Source: Vandiemenella viatica
Taxonomy: Eukaryota > Arthropoda > Insecta > Orthoptera > Morabidae
Direction: 5' to 3'
NCBI GenBank assembly: GCA_031002005.1
Contig: JARYHS010011408.1
Coordinates: forward strand, 219,025,473-219,089,472
Length of the DNA: 64,000 nucleotides
Shown here piece after piece: positions 1-11,838 of the stretch (position 1 is the first letter of the stretch; every line of letters begins with the position of its first letter). Both the position numbers and the translations under genes were made by a program. The notes under the pieces are model-generated. The model was not told the DNA's origin and ran no database searches. It saw only the letters and a list, made by a program, of their open reading frames with translations.

Positions 1-2059
1 CACTGGGAAAAAATGAGAACCGAATGAAACTCATAAAAGAGAATCAAGGAGTTGCGTGATCCAATACGGGCCAATCGCACATAATAATGCTAACGTTAAC
101 TATGTCAAGAGGATATACGAGTATTAGAACATTTTTATCCTTCACCGTCCACTTTACAACAATAATTATAACTAGGAATTCAGCTGACAATGATAAAATA
201 TTAAATATACTGCTACTAGACATATTCGTAATTAAAAAAATATTGAAGCAATTTTACTAGTGTAATTTATGCCACCAGGAGGTGTAAGCATTCACCTTCA
301 TCTTGTGTCTGATTCCTTAAGTTCTATCAAATTTTTGCAAATATACGTAGTTGCGCTTCATATTCAAGTTAATATTGCTCACAGCAGAATGTGATTAGAA
401 ACTAATATATGTTACATATCTTGCAGCATGGATGAAACAATTGATTTCCAAGCAACTGTGTGAAAATTAGTCAATTGATACAATCAGTTCCAAACTGGTA
501 AACAACTGTATTTCATAGGTTTTGCGCTCTTTTTGCATACAGAAATATTTAATGAATTGTGAGGATAGTAGGTTAGAATGTGTAAATTAAGTACGTGCTA
601 AGTATTTCACTGAAGCAAATATTTATTGATTCTAGCTTCAACTTATAATTGCGAATTAGATAATGCACTCTGAGTATTTTCTGCATTTGATTTTGGTTTA
701 ATGAGGTAAGGATGATAAGATCAACGCTAATCACAAAATAGTTGTTTACAACAGTATTTAAGTATTAACAAGCCTTTTTGGTATCTTTTAGAGTTCGCAT
801 CAACAATTTATCTTCTAATTTTGGACAGCAAAGACATTAAATGATGATATGACTAATCGATAGCAGACATTTTTCAACCTTAAAACTGCGGGAGAATAAT
901 ATTATTTATTTTAACCACCTATTAAAATTTACCCAGTATCTAAAACGATATTAACTTGCCTTCGTTCTTTTTGAACGTGGTTTTTATTTTGAATGTGTTG
1001 AATGAAATATAACTGAAAATTTGATTCAGTAAAATCGAACTGGAGATTAGAGTAAATGGATTTTTGATATCCGTTGTTACAGAAAACAGCAGAGAAATGT
1101 GTGTCACTAGAGACAATCATCTTGACGCCGTTGCTGAAATAGTGACGGAAACCCCAAACGCTGCAGGAGTAATGGTGATCGTGATCAGCTGGCAATCAGA
1201 CACACGCTGCCGTTGGTTTATTCAAGAGTTGTCTGGGGAAAGTGTGCCTGAGTTCTGCAGTGTGAGTTTTAAGTGGATTCACACGCCTCGGCGTGGGCAG
1301 ACGAGCCAAGTATATCGCATCCTGTGCGTCGCTGAAAACAGCTCGAAATACATTTATTACATCAAAACGAAACAGTGAAAAGATGAAGATTAAAAGTTGA
1401 AGGTACAGAGTATCAGATGAAAACAGTGTTCCATCTTAAGCCATTGAATAAAAATTACATTTTATAGAGCTCAGTTTCAGAGTTTCCATATGCTGCATAT
1501 TCCACCATTTCTATGATTTAACCAAACCCAGTAATTCTAATGGGAAAACGATTAGAGTTTAATGGAACAGGGAAGTCTTATCGTGCATCATATCAACAAG
1601 CTTTGCAATAGGTCAATAACGCCTTATAAAAATTCCGGCATAGAGAATTTGAATTGGTATCACAAGCCACCCAGATATCCTGAACTTACTGGTAGTAATT
1701 CGGTCCTTACACACACATTAACAACCAAGCTAGTATAGCGTTCTTTCTAAAGCCTGTTCAGTTAACAGAAGTGGCTCAACGTCAGTCTGCACTATACCCA
1801 ATGCGCTGTCGTTTCCTCAAAAACGAAGTGGAAATTTTCGAACCGGGTACCTGGACACAGTGGTCAGATTGGAGAGGTAGACGGGGCGGGGTGATGAGGT
1901 CAGGAGTGAGAGCAGTGGCACATGACATTAAGCTGCCAGTTCGGAGTGAATAAAGTATATGAAATGATGAATAGAGTGGTCACTGTTTTCTTAATCACAG
2001 AATGAATAAGTGTTAGGCTGGAGGTTTTATACCCAAATGACCTCATTTTCGGGAAAGAA
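1..2059. other. AT-rich stretch, nothing recognised
   Basis: No gene, RNA or repeat was recognised. The segment 1080-1350 is more GC-rich than its surroundings and has a plus-strand frame of about 104 codons (1064-1378), but the frame has no recognisable domain and no convincing splice sites. Confidence 0.5.
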
Positions 2060-2260
2060 TGTACGAGGACAGGATGAAAAGTTCTTGACCTTACCTTGTG
2101 TTGTTTTTTTAACTAAAAAATTAACTTTTTTAAGCATAGTCCTCCTTTAGTTTAACGAGCTTTGTCCAACGATTCTCGAATGGATGGCTTTGAACCCTGT
2201 CATACAAAACTGGAAGATCTGAAAACTGTTTATCAATAGATCAAGTAAAAAATTCGTTGT
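2060..2260 (-). pseudogene. Possible mariner transposase C-terminal remnant
   Basis: Read on the minus strand, about 2135-2215 encodes HPFENRWTKLVKLKEDYA, followed by a stop. This resembles the short ...RWEKCV...GDY tail that ends mariner (DD34D) transposases. The sequence beyond it, down to about 2060, could be the 3' flank of the element, but no clear inverted repeat is visible. The rest of the transposase is missing. The match is short, so chance is possible. Confidence 0.25.
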
Positions 2261-3779
2261 TATGACGCCTGTAACAAGTGTACAAAGAAATTGCATTGAT
2301 AGCAAAGCTTCATCTGTGCCAGCTTCCTCGGTGATCACAAAATAATACTCACTCTTGCCGTGACCTCTCCTCTCATGTCCAACGTAGTGTGTAAATCGAT
2401 TTTTCTAAACCGTATTTACGTGACAGAACACCGAATTACGCTTGCACGGCAATTATTTAATAAAACTGACATGTGCAGTTGACTTGGAAAAAGATACTGT
2501 ATCGATAAGCGATTGTTACGATGCAATAAAAGCTGAATTATTGGGCAGAAACACTTCGTTTCGTGTCAAAAATACAATAAAATTCAATAAAACAGCAACC
2601 TGATCGATTGATTCCTTCATAATGATAATACAAATGTTAGCAATAACGGGAGGGGAAAAGTAGATGTTGCTATGCGTAGTAGATTAGGCACTTTGCTTTT
2701 AAAAAAATCACGTCTTACTGCTGTTGAAGTAATTATCTACAGGCACTGAAAACTCTTTGTATGGTCGCCATATCTGAAGCTAAGAGCAGTTGTAACACTG
2801 GTGTCATAAAGTAGTGGAGCGGGTTCGAGAATCAAAAAAACCTTTTCCACATGCGTGAATCACTACCTTCAGTTCGGGGGAACCGTTTGCCGCAGCCTGT
2901 GATGTCTCCTAATGAACTAGCCTAATAGCTTGCCTCTGGACAGAGGAGGCCCTCATACCAGACGGCCACGCGCCGTTACCATATCGGGCAGTGCCATCTC
3001 CGCTCTCTTAAGGACCTCCATCGGCTTCGGTGGACACACTCATTGGCGTCCATACAACGCTGTTGCCCAGTATCGGTCGCTACAAAAGCCAGCAATAATA
3101 CATATCGCGATACAGCTCGAATATCAACAATACGATGTTCATAAAAGCAACGTAAACAAAAACAAAAAAATAAGTAGTAATATGCGCGCAGTACCACGGA
3201 TTGTCTGTTGTTATTCTGGCCGAGATTGCATTAATTTATTCAGAGTGCTGTACTTCCTTCAATAGAATCCACTAAATTTGTTACTATAAGGATTTCTGGA
3301 AACAAATTTCCACATAAAAAAAAATTGTAGGTATCTAAGATCCAGAGTTGAAACCGTAGAGAGCATCCAACACGTAGGCCGTCCCGGAGTCTAGACTACT
3401 AGGCACGTTTCGGGTCGCTCAGTAACATCAAAGACAGGGTCTCGTTTCCTGGTTACGCTCTACTGCCAGACACGTTTCTCGACTCCAACTCTCTCTGCGA
3501 TAGAACTTCGGAACAATTCGACGCGGGGAGTAAGAAAGAGACCGCATATCTGTAACCGAAACGATAATATTTCAAGTACATTAGGTGGTCCTTGCGAAAA
3601 TTTTGCGAGAAATATGTGATGTATAGGAGATTTGTGGTTTTTAGTAGGATTAAAGTAACACCGGCTCATTAATAGCAATTGTTTATTTGTCAACCGAAAT
3701 AGGTACGAAGCAAAACGCAACGTTCACAGGTTTACTCGTAAAGATTAGGAAAATATTATTTCAGACTGCAGTTAACTCC
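2261..3779. other. No recognised feature
   Basis: Nothing was recognised. The part at 2930-3130 is less AT-rich and open for about 110 codons on the plus strand, without a domain. The rest is AT-rich. Confidence 0.4.
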
Positions 3780-4290
3780 GTCACCTTTCTTTTTCTTTTC
3801 TCTTTTGCTGTAATTACTCTTTCGACTGGTTTGGTGGAATCATCAATTTCTTCCAACTTTCGCTAACCACATCTCAACATACCCCTTACAACCAACGACA
3901 TCACTTATCTACTAAATATATTCTAATCTCTGTCTTCCTCTACAGTTCTTAACTTCGGCCGTTCCTTTACTAACAAATTAACCAATCCTACATGTCTTAA
4001 AATGTTCTTTATCCGTCACTTAATTTTCGGCATCCTTCTACAGCAGCACATTTCAAATGATTCAATTTTCTTTCTATCTGGTATTCCTAAAGTTCGTGCT
4101 TTGCTACCATAAAGAGTTGTGCTCCACATACAGGGCCTTAAAAAGTTATTTCTTAGTACTAGATCAATATTTGAAACTAAACAATTTCCCTTTTTCAAGA
4201 AAGCTTTTTTCGTTGCTGTTATTGTACATTTAACATGATTCCTGCTTCGGCCAGCAGTTGTACTTCTACTTTCTGAGTAACTCAATTTAA
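3780..4290 (-). mobile_element. LINE 3' fragment (post-RT C-terminal region)
   Basis: Minus-strand translation over 4285-4016 gives the array typical of the region after the reverse transcriptase domain of RTE/CR1-like non-LTR retrotransposons. It has a run like LVLRNNFLRPCMWSTTLYGS, then RKKIESFEMCCCRRMPKIK, where active copies have the LYGSETW...LE.FEMW.WRR motif. Lower coordinates to about 3780 continue the same C-terminal region in broken frames with several stops. The upstream RT and endonuclease are absent. This is a 5'-truncated, dead copy of a widespread animal LINE tail. Confidence 0.7.
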
Positions 4291-4464
4291 TTACTTTTTC
4301 TGTTGCATCCGATCCTATTTTTATATTTAATCAACTATTTTTGCTATTATTTTTTCTACATTTCATCACTTTCTAACACTGTCACATGGTCGGCAATATA
4401 CCAGCCTAACAGTTTGGTAGATAACCAGTTCACAAAATATATTCTATACTGTTGTGTGAGTGGA

Positions 4465-4645
4465 GACTTTACCGGCGTATCGATGCAATAAAATCCTGTA
4501 GGGTGTCTGCCTGGACAGAGACAGTCAGCTGAGGACAACCACAAGAAACCTGATGAAGACAGCAGAGTCAGTTGTCGAAACGTCATGTTTTTACACCACT
4601 ATCCGGCTGGACACCCTACAAGATTTTGTTGTATATTCTATACTG
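4465..4645. repeat. Foldback repeat with hammerhead-like core
   Basis: The two ends are inverted copies. The left arm at about 4485-4513 reads AATAAAATCCTGTAGGGTGT. The right arm at about 4594-4630 reads GGACACCCTACAAGATTTTG, its near reverse complement. Between them, at 4550-4584, lies CTGATGA...GTCGAAACGTC. Part of the arm (a GCATCGATACGCCGGTAAA-type run, read on the minus strand at the left end) recurs in diverged form next to the similar motif at 23.5 kb. Penelope-like retroelements are known to carry such motifs in their terminal repeats, so this could be a small non-autonomous relative. Confidence 0.45.
4550..4584 (+). ncRNA. Hammerhead-ribozyme-like motif (a)
   Basis: The string has CTGATGA, then a segment able to pair GACA with TGTC as stem II, then GAAAC and GTC. 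This is the order of the hammerhead core with a minimal stem III. Against it, one extra A lies between CTGATGA and stem II, and stem I pairing is weak (AGAAAC upstream with GTTTTT downstream). Activity cannot be inferred. Confidence 0.3.
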
Positions 4646-6526
4646 CTTACAAGTAAATGTTTGGCAAACCAGAATGTCTCCAAACTTGTGGTTAAAACGT
4701 ATCATTTAGGGACCAACCTGTCAGTGGAAGACAGGAAGTTAACTATAGATATGCTTTCGCAAGGTATCTCTTGAGTGATTCCGATGCGTGAGTCAGGAGT
4801 GGCTTCACAGTTTGGGGATGGTCTGGACACCCGAATGCCGAGTGGGCCTCTTCCTGCTCGGCATTCCGCTGCGTGCAGCTGACTGTTCTGTATTCGATTC
4901 GAACCGTCGGCTGTCGTCTGAGCTGGCACACTCTACGACCCGCAAAGGGAGCCGTCTGGGAGCGACAAACGAAACAAATCAAAGTCGCATTGTCCGCTTG
5001 CTACGATTTCCACCCCAAGAAACTTGATAATTCGGAACGAATGTTAGACCATAAGGAGCGATCACAAATATATTCCACATAGCATAAAGATTCAATGCTA
5101 CTATCATCCACTAAGATAACGATTATAGTATTCACCATGACGGAACCTGGACCCGGCGCAGATATAATTTCTTTTACTGCATTGGCCATTCTGACAATGT
5201 TCGCAAGATTCACAAGAGGCTGAAAAATCCTGAGGGTTCTAATAAAAATAACCCCAAAAAGGCAAGAGATCAGTTGGAAATATTTAATGGAGCTGAGTTT
5301 GCTCAACTATGCGCAGAACATATTGCTGATAGTATTAAGAAATTGGTTTAAAACTTTCCGCAATTTTTACAACTGAAATCGTATTTTTTTGGAGGTTTTG
5401 TAAGGTACTGGGGTGAGTTCCGCTTAATTCGTAGCCACAGATTCTCAATAATAAACAAATAATGGTACACATTCTCATAGAGAGCGAATAAATAAATACA
5501 TTCCTTCGATATAAAGCAGAACGTTTTGTATCATTCTCGATATCCTGAAATTATATCACAAACAGGCCGAAGAACAAATTCTTGATACTGGTGGTAGCTT
5601 CATCGACTTTGGATCGTTTTATTTGTCACACCAAGTCTTGTTCAATTCAAAATGTTGGGGAGAGTTAAAAATTGGGATTTATAATTAGTTAGATACTGTG
5701 GTATTTTTAATGATTGTGCTGTTATCTTAGAATGTGCCTAATAAAAACTAATAAAACTGGATCACGCAATAATTAATTGAAAGCAATCCTTATGTAACGG
5801 CGAGATATAGTATTATAGCCTTAAAATTCTTCGTTAAAAAATTTGATGCCGATCATAACTAATTTATTTTCCAGTGGTAAATTTATTTACATAATGGCAC
5901 GAAAAACTTGTACTTTTATTGTAAAGAGTGCAAACTTTCATGAATTGCTATGTTCCTTATTTTGCATCACTGTCAATGGCTAAGGCCGAGAAATTTTTAA
6001 AACATCTTCGTATGTTATCATCTCTAAGCAACAATAATGATGTAGGTTTGACGGAGCTCGAGATAACAATCGGCTTTGCCTAGAGTTATTTTCTAGAAAA
6101 ATCGTATCTGCCATGGATCGTATATATCTTCCCTATCCTATATCTCTGCAAAGGTTCGTTGTGTATGAACTACTCAGGTATCACTCCGCTTAACTGTAGG
6201 TATCCCCAAATACACTAATCACAATTTGAAAGATCCACCCAACATGAAACTGGACCTGCACATAATTTCGATCGTAGTTAGAGATTATTCTAATTAGTAC
6301 TTTTAATTTTGAAGCTTGTAACACTCATAATAGAAGATAGACTCTCGTGCGTCAACTTTTGGACTACTGTTGTATCGTCTGGGATTCGTATTGCAAGTGA
6401 TTGATAGTTTAGAGAAAGTCAGGAAACAGCCACTCGAATTGTGACTGCTTGCCACAGCCCTTACGAAAGTGTCATAAGTTTAGATTGGTTTGGGAATATC
6501 TAGCAGACGACAGGTTTAGTTTGTAA
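4646..6526. other. No recognised feature
   Basis: The part at 4780-5000 is GC-richer and open in several frames on both strands, but no protein family was recognised. 5001-6526 is AT-rich with nothing recognised. Confidence 0.4.
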
Positions 6527-6670
6527 TTTTTTTTTAGGCTGATTGCTTTACGCCCCGTCGAAATTGAAGTCTTTAGAGGCGGGAAAGGACTAGGGACAAG
6601 GAACAGGAAGGTATTCGGCCTTGGACTTTTGAAGGTAGCATTGAAGTTATCGGCGAACATCCACTTTCGT
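6527..6670 (-). mobile_element. SINE family S1, truncated
   Basis: A T-run at 6527-6535 (the minus-strand poly-A tail) is followed by the diagnostic S1 3' body: gcTTTACGCC, AGAGGCGGGAAAGGACT and CAAGGAACAGGAAGG. The tRNA-derived head is missing; similarity fades after about 6670. Confidence 0.75.
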
Positions 6671-7379
6671 TTACTAATGCGATGAAATACTTCGTTCACC
6701 ATCCTGTTTGGGTTGCAATGACAGGTGACAAGATTAGAGAAACATGGTTCCGTACTGATGCTTAAATGAATTAATTCTTCTCTAATGTCATTCGGGATTG
6801 GAATTCACAGAGTATAGATTAGTTTTGGTACAAAGCACCCTCTGCCAGCCACAATTCGATGTAGATCCCTCGGGTTGCTCACGAAGATAAGATAGTTACG
6901 GATCAGATACATATATAATGGCATAATACCAACGAAATAAGGTGTTAAATGTGTAAAGTATGTAACTCGAAGTGAACAGTTCTCCCTTTCAGTACCTGTC
7001 GAGACAATGTTCGCCCTCGTTGACGTGGGAGTTGTCGTAGGCTGCACTTGCCGGCACGTGGGTCGCCCGTCACGAGATGTCATCTCCTCTCGCCTTCATG
7101 CATAAATGTATCCCACAGACAGTAATTTGGGCTAAGCCCACGCGGCGGCAACGACTAGACGCTCTTACACCACCCGCGGAGAACGACTCTGATCATCCTA
7201 ATAGGCCGGCAATAACTCAAACAGAGCGCTAATTGGCCAGAATGCTATGCCCACTCCAAGGCTGCTCTTCTGCAGACCCACGTCTCAGCGTTTCGGTTAA
7301 CTACGCCGCCTGGATATGTTCACAGCTCGCCGACAATACTCAAAGCTAATGTAAAGGTAAATATCTCTCTATGGGTTTG
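6671..7379. other. No recognised feature
   Basis: Nothing was recognised. 7000-7330 is mixed-composition sequence with scattered CpGs and no open frame of note. Confidence 0.4.
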
Positions 7380-7793
7380 GGGGTGTCCATAAATTACGTG
7401 AGGTGAAATAAGGGGGGGAGGTGAATCCGGAGAAATCTCACCAAATCTCACCAAGGGGAAAGGAGGGGGGGAGGGTCAACGGAAATCTCATGTGAGGTAT
7501 TTGAATTTTTTTTTTGACTGTAGAGCTAAAAAAGAAAAAGGTCGACAAATGACGCGAAAGTCGAATTTAGGGGGTATTTTGTCGAAATGTGGGATGTAAC
7601 CGACTTTGGAAGGGTGAGGCCTAAAAAAAGGTCTCAAAAAGTTGCGAGGGCGATTTCTTGGGGAGGGGGGGAGGTCTCACGGACCAGATCTCACCAGAGG
7701 GGGGGGGGGGGGGGGTCGGACCAGATCTCATGAAGTCTCACCAGAGGGGGGGAGGGGATCCGGAAAACACCTCATGTTAATTATGGTTGCCCC
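7380..7793. mobile_element. G-rich MITE with imperfect terminal inverted repeats
   Basis: The left end GGGTGTCCATAAATTACGTG is mirrored by the right end, whose reverse complement starts GGGGCAACCATAATTAACAT. The interior repeats the phrase AGATCTCACCAGAGGGG and holds several runs of G, the longest about 17 at 7699-7715. No coding potential is seen. A target duplication was not clear, so the superfamily is unassigned. Confidence 0.55.
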
Positions 7794-7823
7794 TTTGACA
7801 CGTACAAGATGAGGTATTTAAAA

Positions 7824-8061
7824 CCGAGCGTGGTGGTGTAACGGATAGCGTTCTGGCCTCGCATTCGGGAGGGCGGTGGTTCGAATCCCCGTCCGGGCAT
7901 CCAGAATTGGGTTTTCCATGGTTTCCCAAATCACTCCAGGCAAATTCCGGGATGCTTCCTTAAAAAGGCCATGACCGAATTCCTTTCCATTCCTTGCTCC
8001 CATCCTTTCCCGTCTCTAAAGACCTCGCTGTTGAGAGACGTAAAGCAGTTAAAAAAAAAAA
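7824..8061 (+). mobile_element. SINE family S1, full length
   Basis: A tRNA-derived head carries the pol III B-box GGTTCGAATCC at 7878-7888 and an A-box-like stretch GTAACGGATAGCG upstream. The S1 body follows (CCAGAATTGGGTTTTCCATG, CAAATCACTCCAGG) and ends in an A-run. A 10-base duplication GTATTTAAAA flanks it at 7814-7823 and 8062-8071, so both ends are secure. Transcription would be by RNA polymerase III, with mobilisation by a LINE partner. Confidence 0.92.
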
Positions 8062-8213
8062 GTATTTAAAAACGTCATTTCGCTGGGAGTGTTAGGTAAT
8101 ATCAGTGGCCCTGTAGAGTACCCAAACTCTACATACTTAAATCTTATGCCTCCTTATTCCTATGGAATAGCATTTCTACCGGTCGACGCACGGAGTAGTT
8201 TTGAGACACTGAA

Positions 8214-8427
8214 ATTTTTTTTATGGCTTAACGTCTCGTCAACATCGAGGTCATTAGTGGCGGAAAAGGACTGGGAGAAAGGAACGGGAAGGATTTCGGC
8301 CATGGCCTTTTCACTCATTAACCTGGAGTGATGGAAATCTAAAATCCGGATGGCCGGATGGGAATTCGAACCAACGTCCTCCCGAGTGTGAGGCCAGAGC
8401 GTTACCACTCCCACCAAGCTCCGAGCC
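8214..8427 (-). mobile_element. SINE family S1, degenerate
   Basis: This runs opposite to the copy just upstream. T-run tail, GGCTTAACGTCTCGTC, CGAGGTCATTAGTGGCGG, GGCCATGGCCTTTT, then the reverse B-box (GGAATTCGAACC) and the head ending near CCAAGCTCCGAG. Many substitutions mark it as older than the 7.8-kb copy. Confidence 0.85.
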
Positions 8428-8689
8428 TTCAAAACCATCATTCCGTTGACCACTAGAAATGATGTTACATCTGGAGAAAACAGCTGTCGTTTTCTCAGAG
8501 TGGAATGCGTCTGGAAATCCATGAAAACTTCATTGCAACCACTCGCCGGAAAAATTGTTTATACGTAAGAAGAAAATTGTCAGAAAAGCAACTTCTGAAT
8601 GCAAATTAAGGAAGCCAAGCAGCGGGATGTTACAAGATTTTGAGACTCGGTTAATAAGAAACTAGTATGGTTAAAATCAACAAAAACAG

Positions 8690-9050
8690 TTTCCAACTAC
8701 TGGCTGGGTCTGCTTTGTGCACAATCCTCTCCATTTTCTTCTTTATTCCCGCCACCTGTTTGTCAACACCTTGGCCCAATCCTCTCCTCCATTCCTCCCA
8801 GTCTTGGTCGTCCTCTGGGTCGTCTACCATGAATCTTCATTTCACGGATTTTCTGCTCTTCCACTTCTCTATCCTATCCAATCTCTATCATTTCCTGTAT
8901 GTATTCCTCTTTTATTTTGTGTCTAATCGTTTCATTCCTCGTCCTGTCCATTCTCGTAACACCCATTCTGCTTCTTAGAAATTTCATTTCGCTTACTGTT
9001 ATCCCGTTAGTGTCCGGCTTCCTCATTGTCCAGAATATGGTCTAGAATAG
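8690..9050 (-). mobile_element. LINE 3' fragment
   Basis: Minus-strand translation gives the conserved post-RT string MKFLRSRMGVTRMDRTRNET followed by IRHKIKEEYIQEMIE, then a degenerate HGRRPRGRPRLGGMEE segment. This is the RTE-type LINE C-terminus (family consensus FLRR..G.TR.DR.RN..IR). Frameshifts and stops interrupt it and the RT domain is absent. Confidence 0.75.
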
Positions 9051-9139
9051 ATGACCGTTATTAAAACATGCCGTGGATGATGATGTAATGTATAGTACAG
9101 TATTGAAGAAAAGGAATCAAAGTATGGAGTTGGTGTTGC

Positions 9140-9340
9140 TGGATGTAGGTGAGAATCAGAACGCTGCGTAGCACCATGGCATCGTGAGCGAGATCTCCGT
9201 GAGGCGATAGCGCGGCGCCCGCAGCGTCTGTTGTCAATTAGCGTCGCGCCAGGTGATGGACGGCAGGCGCCGGCGTCCAGCCGGGGTCAGAGGTGAAGCC
9301 TGTCGCGGTTAGTTCACCCCGCCCAGGTATTCGCAAGGAA
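9140..9340. other. GC/CpG-rich patch, possible regulatory element
   Basis: About 200 bases with many CpGs (GCGCGGCGCCCGCAGCG, GCGTCGCGCCAGGTG) stand out from AT-rich surroundings. An E-box-like CAGGTG is present. There is no convincing exon: frames are short and splice signals unsupported. It could be a conserved non-coding element, a promoter or an old repeat. Confidence 0.3.
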
Positions 9341-11838
9341 ATCAACGATTGGAACACATGGCACTCTGAACCCACGAGTCCCGAGTGAAACTCTGCTTGC
9401 GGAGTGATTTAATGGGGTAAATGAGGCGGCTCCTTGACGGATCACCGAATACATACTGCTTGACATACTTTCACTCGAGGCATCGCATTAGTGTTAGTGC
9501 CACGGACAAATCGACAGAACTATTGTTGTTGAGTTTTATAGTCGCAGCTACTTTTGTGTCTGGGCAAACAATAAGATAAGAAGAAGATTCAGTTTGGATT
9601 CCACATATCAGGCCAACAATGGGTAAATAATCGGTTGTTGTATAAGAAGTGCTCGAAAGCTCTATTGAGTTGAACATGAGAATTAATGACTCTACTAATC
9701 GTCATAGATCAAGATGCTAATATTTCCTTTTTCCGACATGTGTTTAATGAAAATAGTTTTGAACGACGCTGTTGGAAACGTGAATGCTTTTTGCTCCTCA
9801 AGTTCACGTCATAATGGTGGTTTCAACTTAGTTTTTGACATTTATCCTGGTAAATACAGCTTTCGAAGTCATTGCCTGTCTATACAATACACATTTTCAC
9901 TATCAAACTACGCTAAAAACTATATCACATTCCTCACAGATGTCGAAAACTGCTTTTCATTCGTCATATATCGCCTTTCTGAGAATGTGTACCAGTACAT
10001 TTTCATGCTTTCATGTTTCTTGCAATACTCATAACAGGGATTTGCGTAGAATGTATTATTTTACTTACGGAATTATTTTAAAATTCAGGGCGAGTGCATG
10101 TTTGAAAACTATTCTTCTCGTTAATTCCATCCATACCATGCTGACTTTATTTTTATTTTTTTTGACGGTTGACATCATAAACAATAATATCATATCTCCT
10201 GTCTTTGATTAATATCTGTCCATAAATCAACTGAGCCAATGGCTATAAAATGACATCCAACGATTGTTGTCAAAGGTTTATGAAGTTTTTTGCTATTCGC
10301 AATATGAACAGCGCCCTTCTAATTCAGTTTTAAATCTAGTGTTTAAGGGTGTTGTTAAGTAACTACAAATGAATCAACCAACGCAAAAAAAAAAAAAAAA
10401 AAAGACACTTCATTGCTCAGGTAAAGCTTAAGGACAAAGAATCATTATGTCAAGATTTGCTGAGCATATTGTTGTAGCATAAAAATTACTTTGTGGCGTG
10501 TATTAAGCATTGAAAAGAATAAAATAATTTATAAAACAATAGGTCATAAATTGCAGCAAAAACGACAACGCTAACAAAAAAAAATATTAAAGGTGAAAAA
10601 AAAAAAGAAATAGCTGGAAGAACATTATTTTATTCAGGAAGTAAACTCAGAACCTGACGGTCGAAGGTGGTATAGTATAAAAAACACGTTATAACTTCTA
10701 AAAAGAACTTTCTTCAGAAAGAGAAACATTTTAGGATTGGGCACTGTCGTAGTACACAGTATGAACTTGGCTGGAGCGCCGCTTTATTCTAGTGGCGTTA
10801 TCACGAAAATGAATACGGAGTTAAGTCTTCACCAGTTAAACCGGAAAGACTCGATTGATGTAACGTAAAGGTGTTCCGCAAGAAGATAATATTAGCTGTT
10901 TAGCGCATAAACTTTCCAGAAATAGCACTGTAAAGTGTGAACGTTGGTCACTTGAGGAAGAGATCATGAAAAAATTTAGTCTCGATGATGTTGAAAATGA
11001 AGTTGATTGTAAAAATTACAAAATCGACACTTCAAATTATTAGTGAAAAAAGAAGTTTCTTTAAGAATCTCACATAAAGACACAGAATGCTGACTGAGAC
11101 ATGAGAATTTGATTCATTCGTTGCTAGGGGAATGAGCAGAAGGGTAGTAGTGTACAGGAAGGTAGAGAATTTGAAGCAGGTGGTTGAGGATATTGGTTGC
11201 AGTGGGTGAGAGTTGATTAAGAGATTATCACAGGGCACGAAGAGGGGTAACATCTTCACATCAGTTGAGAGACTGGTTACAGAATTGGAAGCTTCTCGGG
11301 TTTGACTACATTACATCGGCAGCGTGGGTTATCCGCCGTTGCTCAAGACAGATAATGTTTTACCTGTTAAAACAAAGTACTTCTTTTGTTAGCTTCCCGA
11401 TTTATTTCCGGTGGGTGTTTATTCGAATACACCTGACTGCGGTTGGTGCCACTGATGAGGTTGGTGTCGCGTCGACATCCGGGTCATTAGCCTACTTGAA
11501 ATATAAATAGACTCTATTTTCTGTAAGGCATTCCCTCGAGCATACCTGAACGCTCTGATCTGTAGAGTGGCTGAACGAGTGTTGGTCGGTATATTTGGCG
11601 CTTCCCGATCCAGCCCCATAAATCGTGTTGGAGATTTGAGCGACGCCAGAGCACTCAGACAGTTATCGGGTGGAGCGTCCAGACATGACTTCATCAGCGA
11701 GCGTGTCTGCGGACATCGGCAACGCTCCCGTATCGATCCTCCGAGCTCTCTGCCCAACACACATTGTCTTGTCACCATCTAGATTACTGACAATCGTACT
11801 AAAGCAATAACGGTTGCTGCATTTCCATAAATAACATT
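9341..11838. other. Mostly AT-rich, nothing recognised
   Basis: 9341-11410 is AT-rich with an A-run near 10385-10402 and no recognised feature. 11420-11780 is GC-richer and open for about 119 codons on the minus strand. Its translation matches no family I know and the frame lacks supported splice sites. It may be an unclassified repeat. Confidence 0.4.

Noticed and set aside
1064..1378. Plus-strand frame of 104 codons as an exon
   Set aside because: No domain, and the flanking splice-like sites are weak; only a modest GC rise supports it.
11449..11475. CTGATGAG as another hammerhead
   Set aside because: No GAAA follows at the needed distance and no stem II is seen.
11419..11778. Minus-strand frame of 119 codons
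   Set aside because: GC-rich sequence is open in several frames on both strands; no homology recognised.
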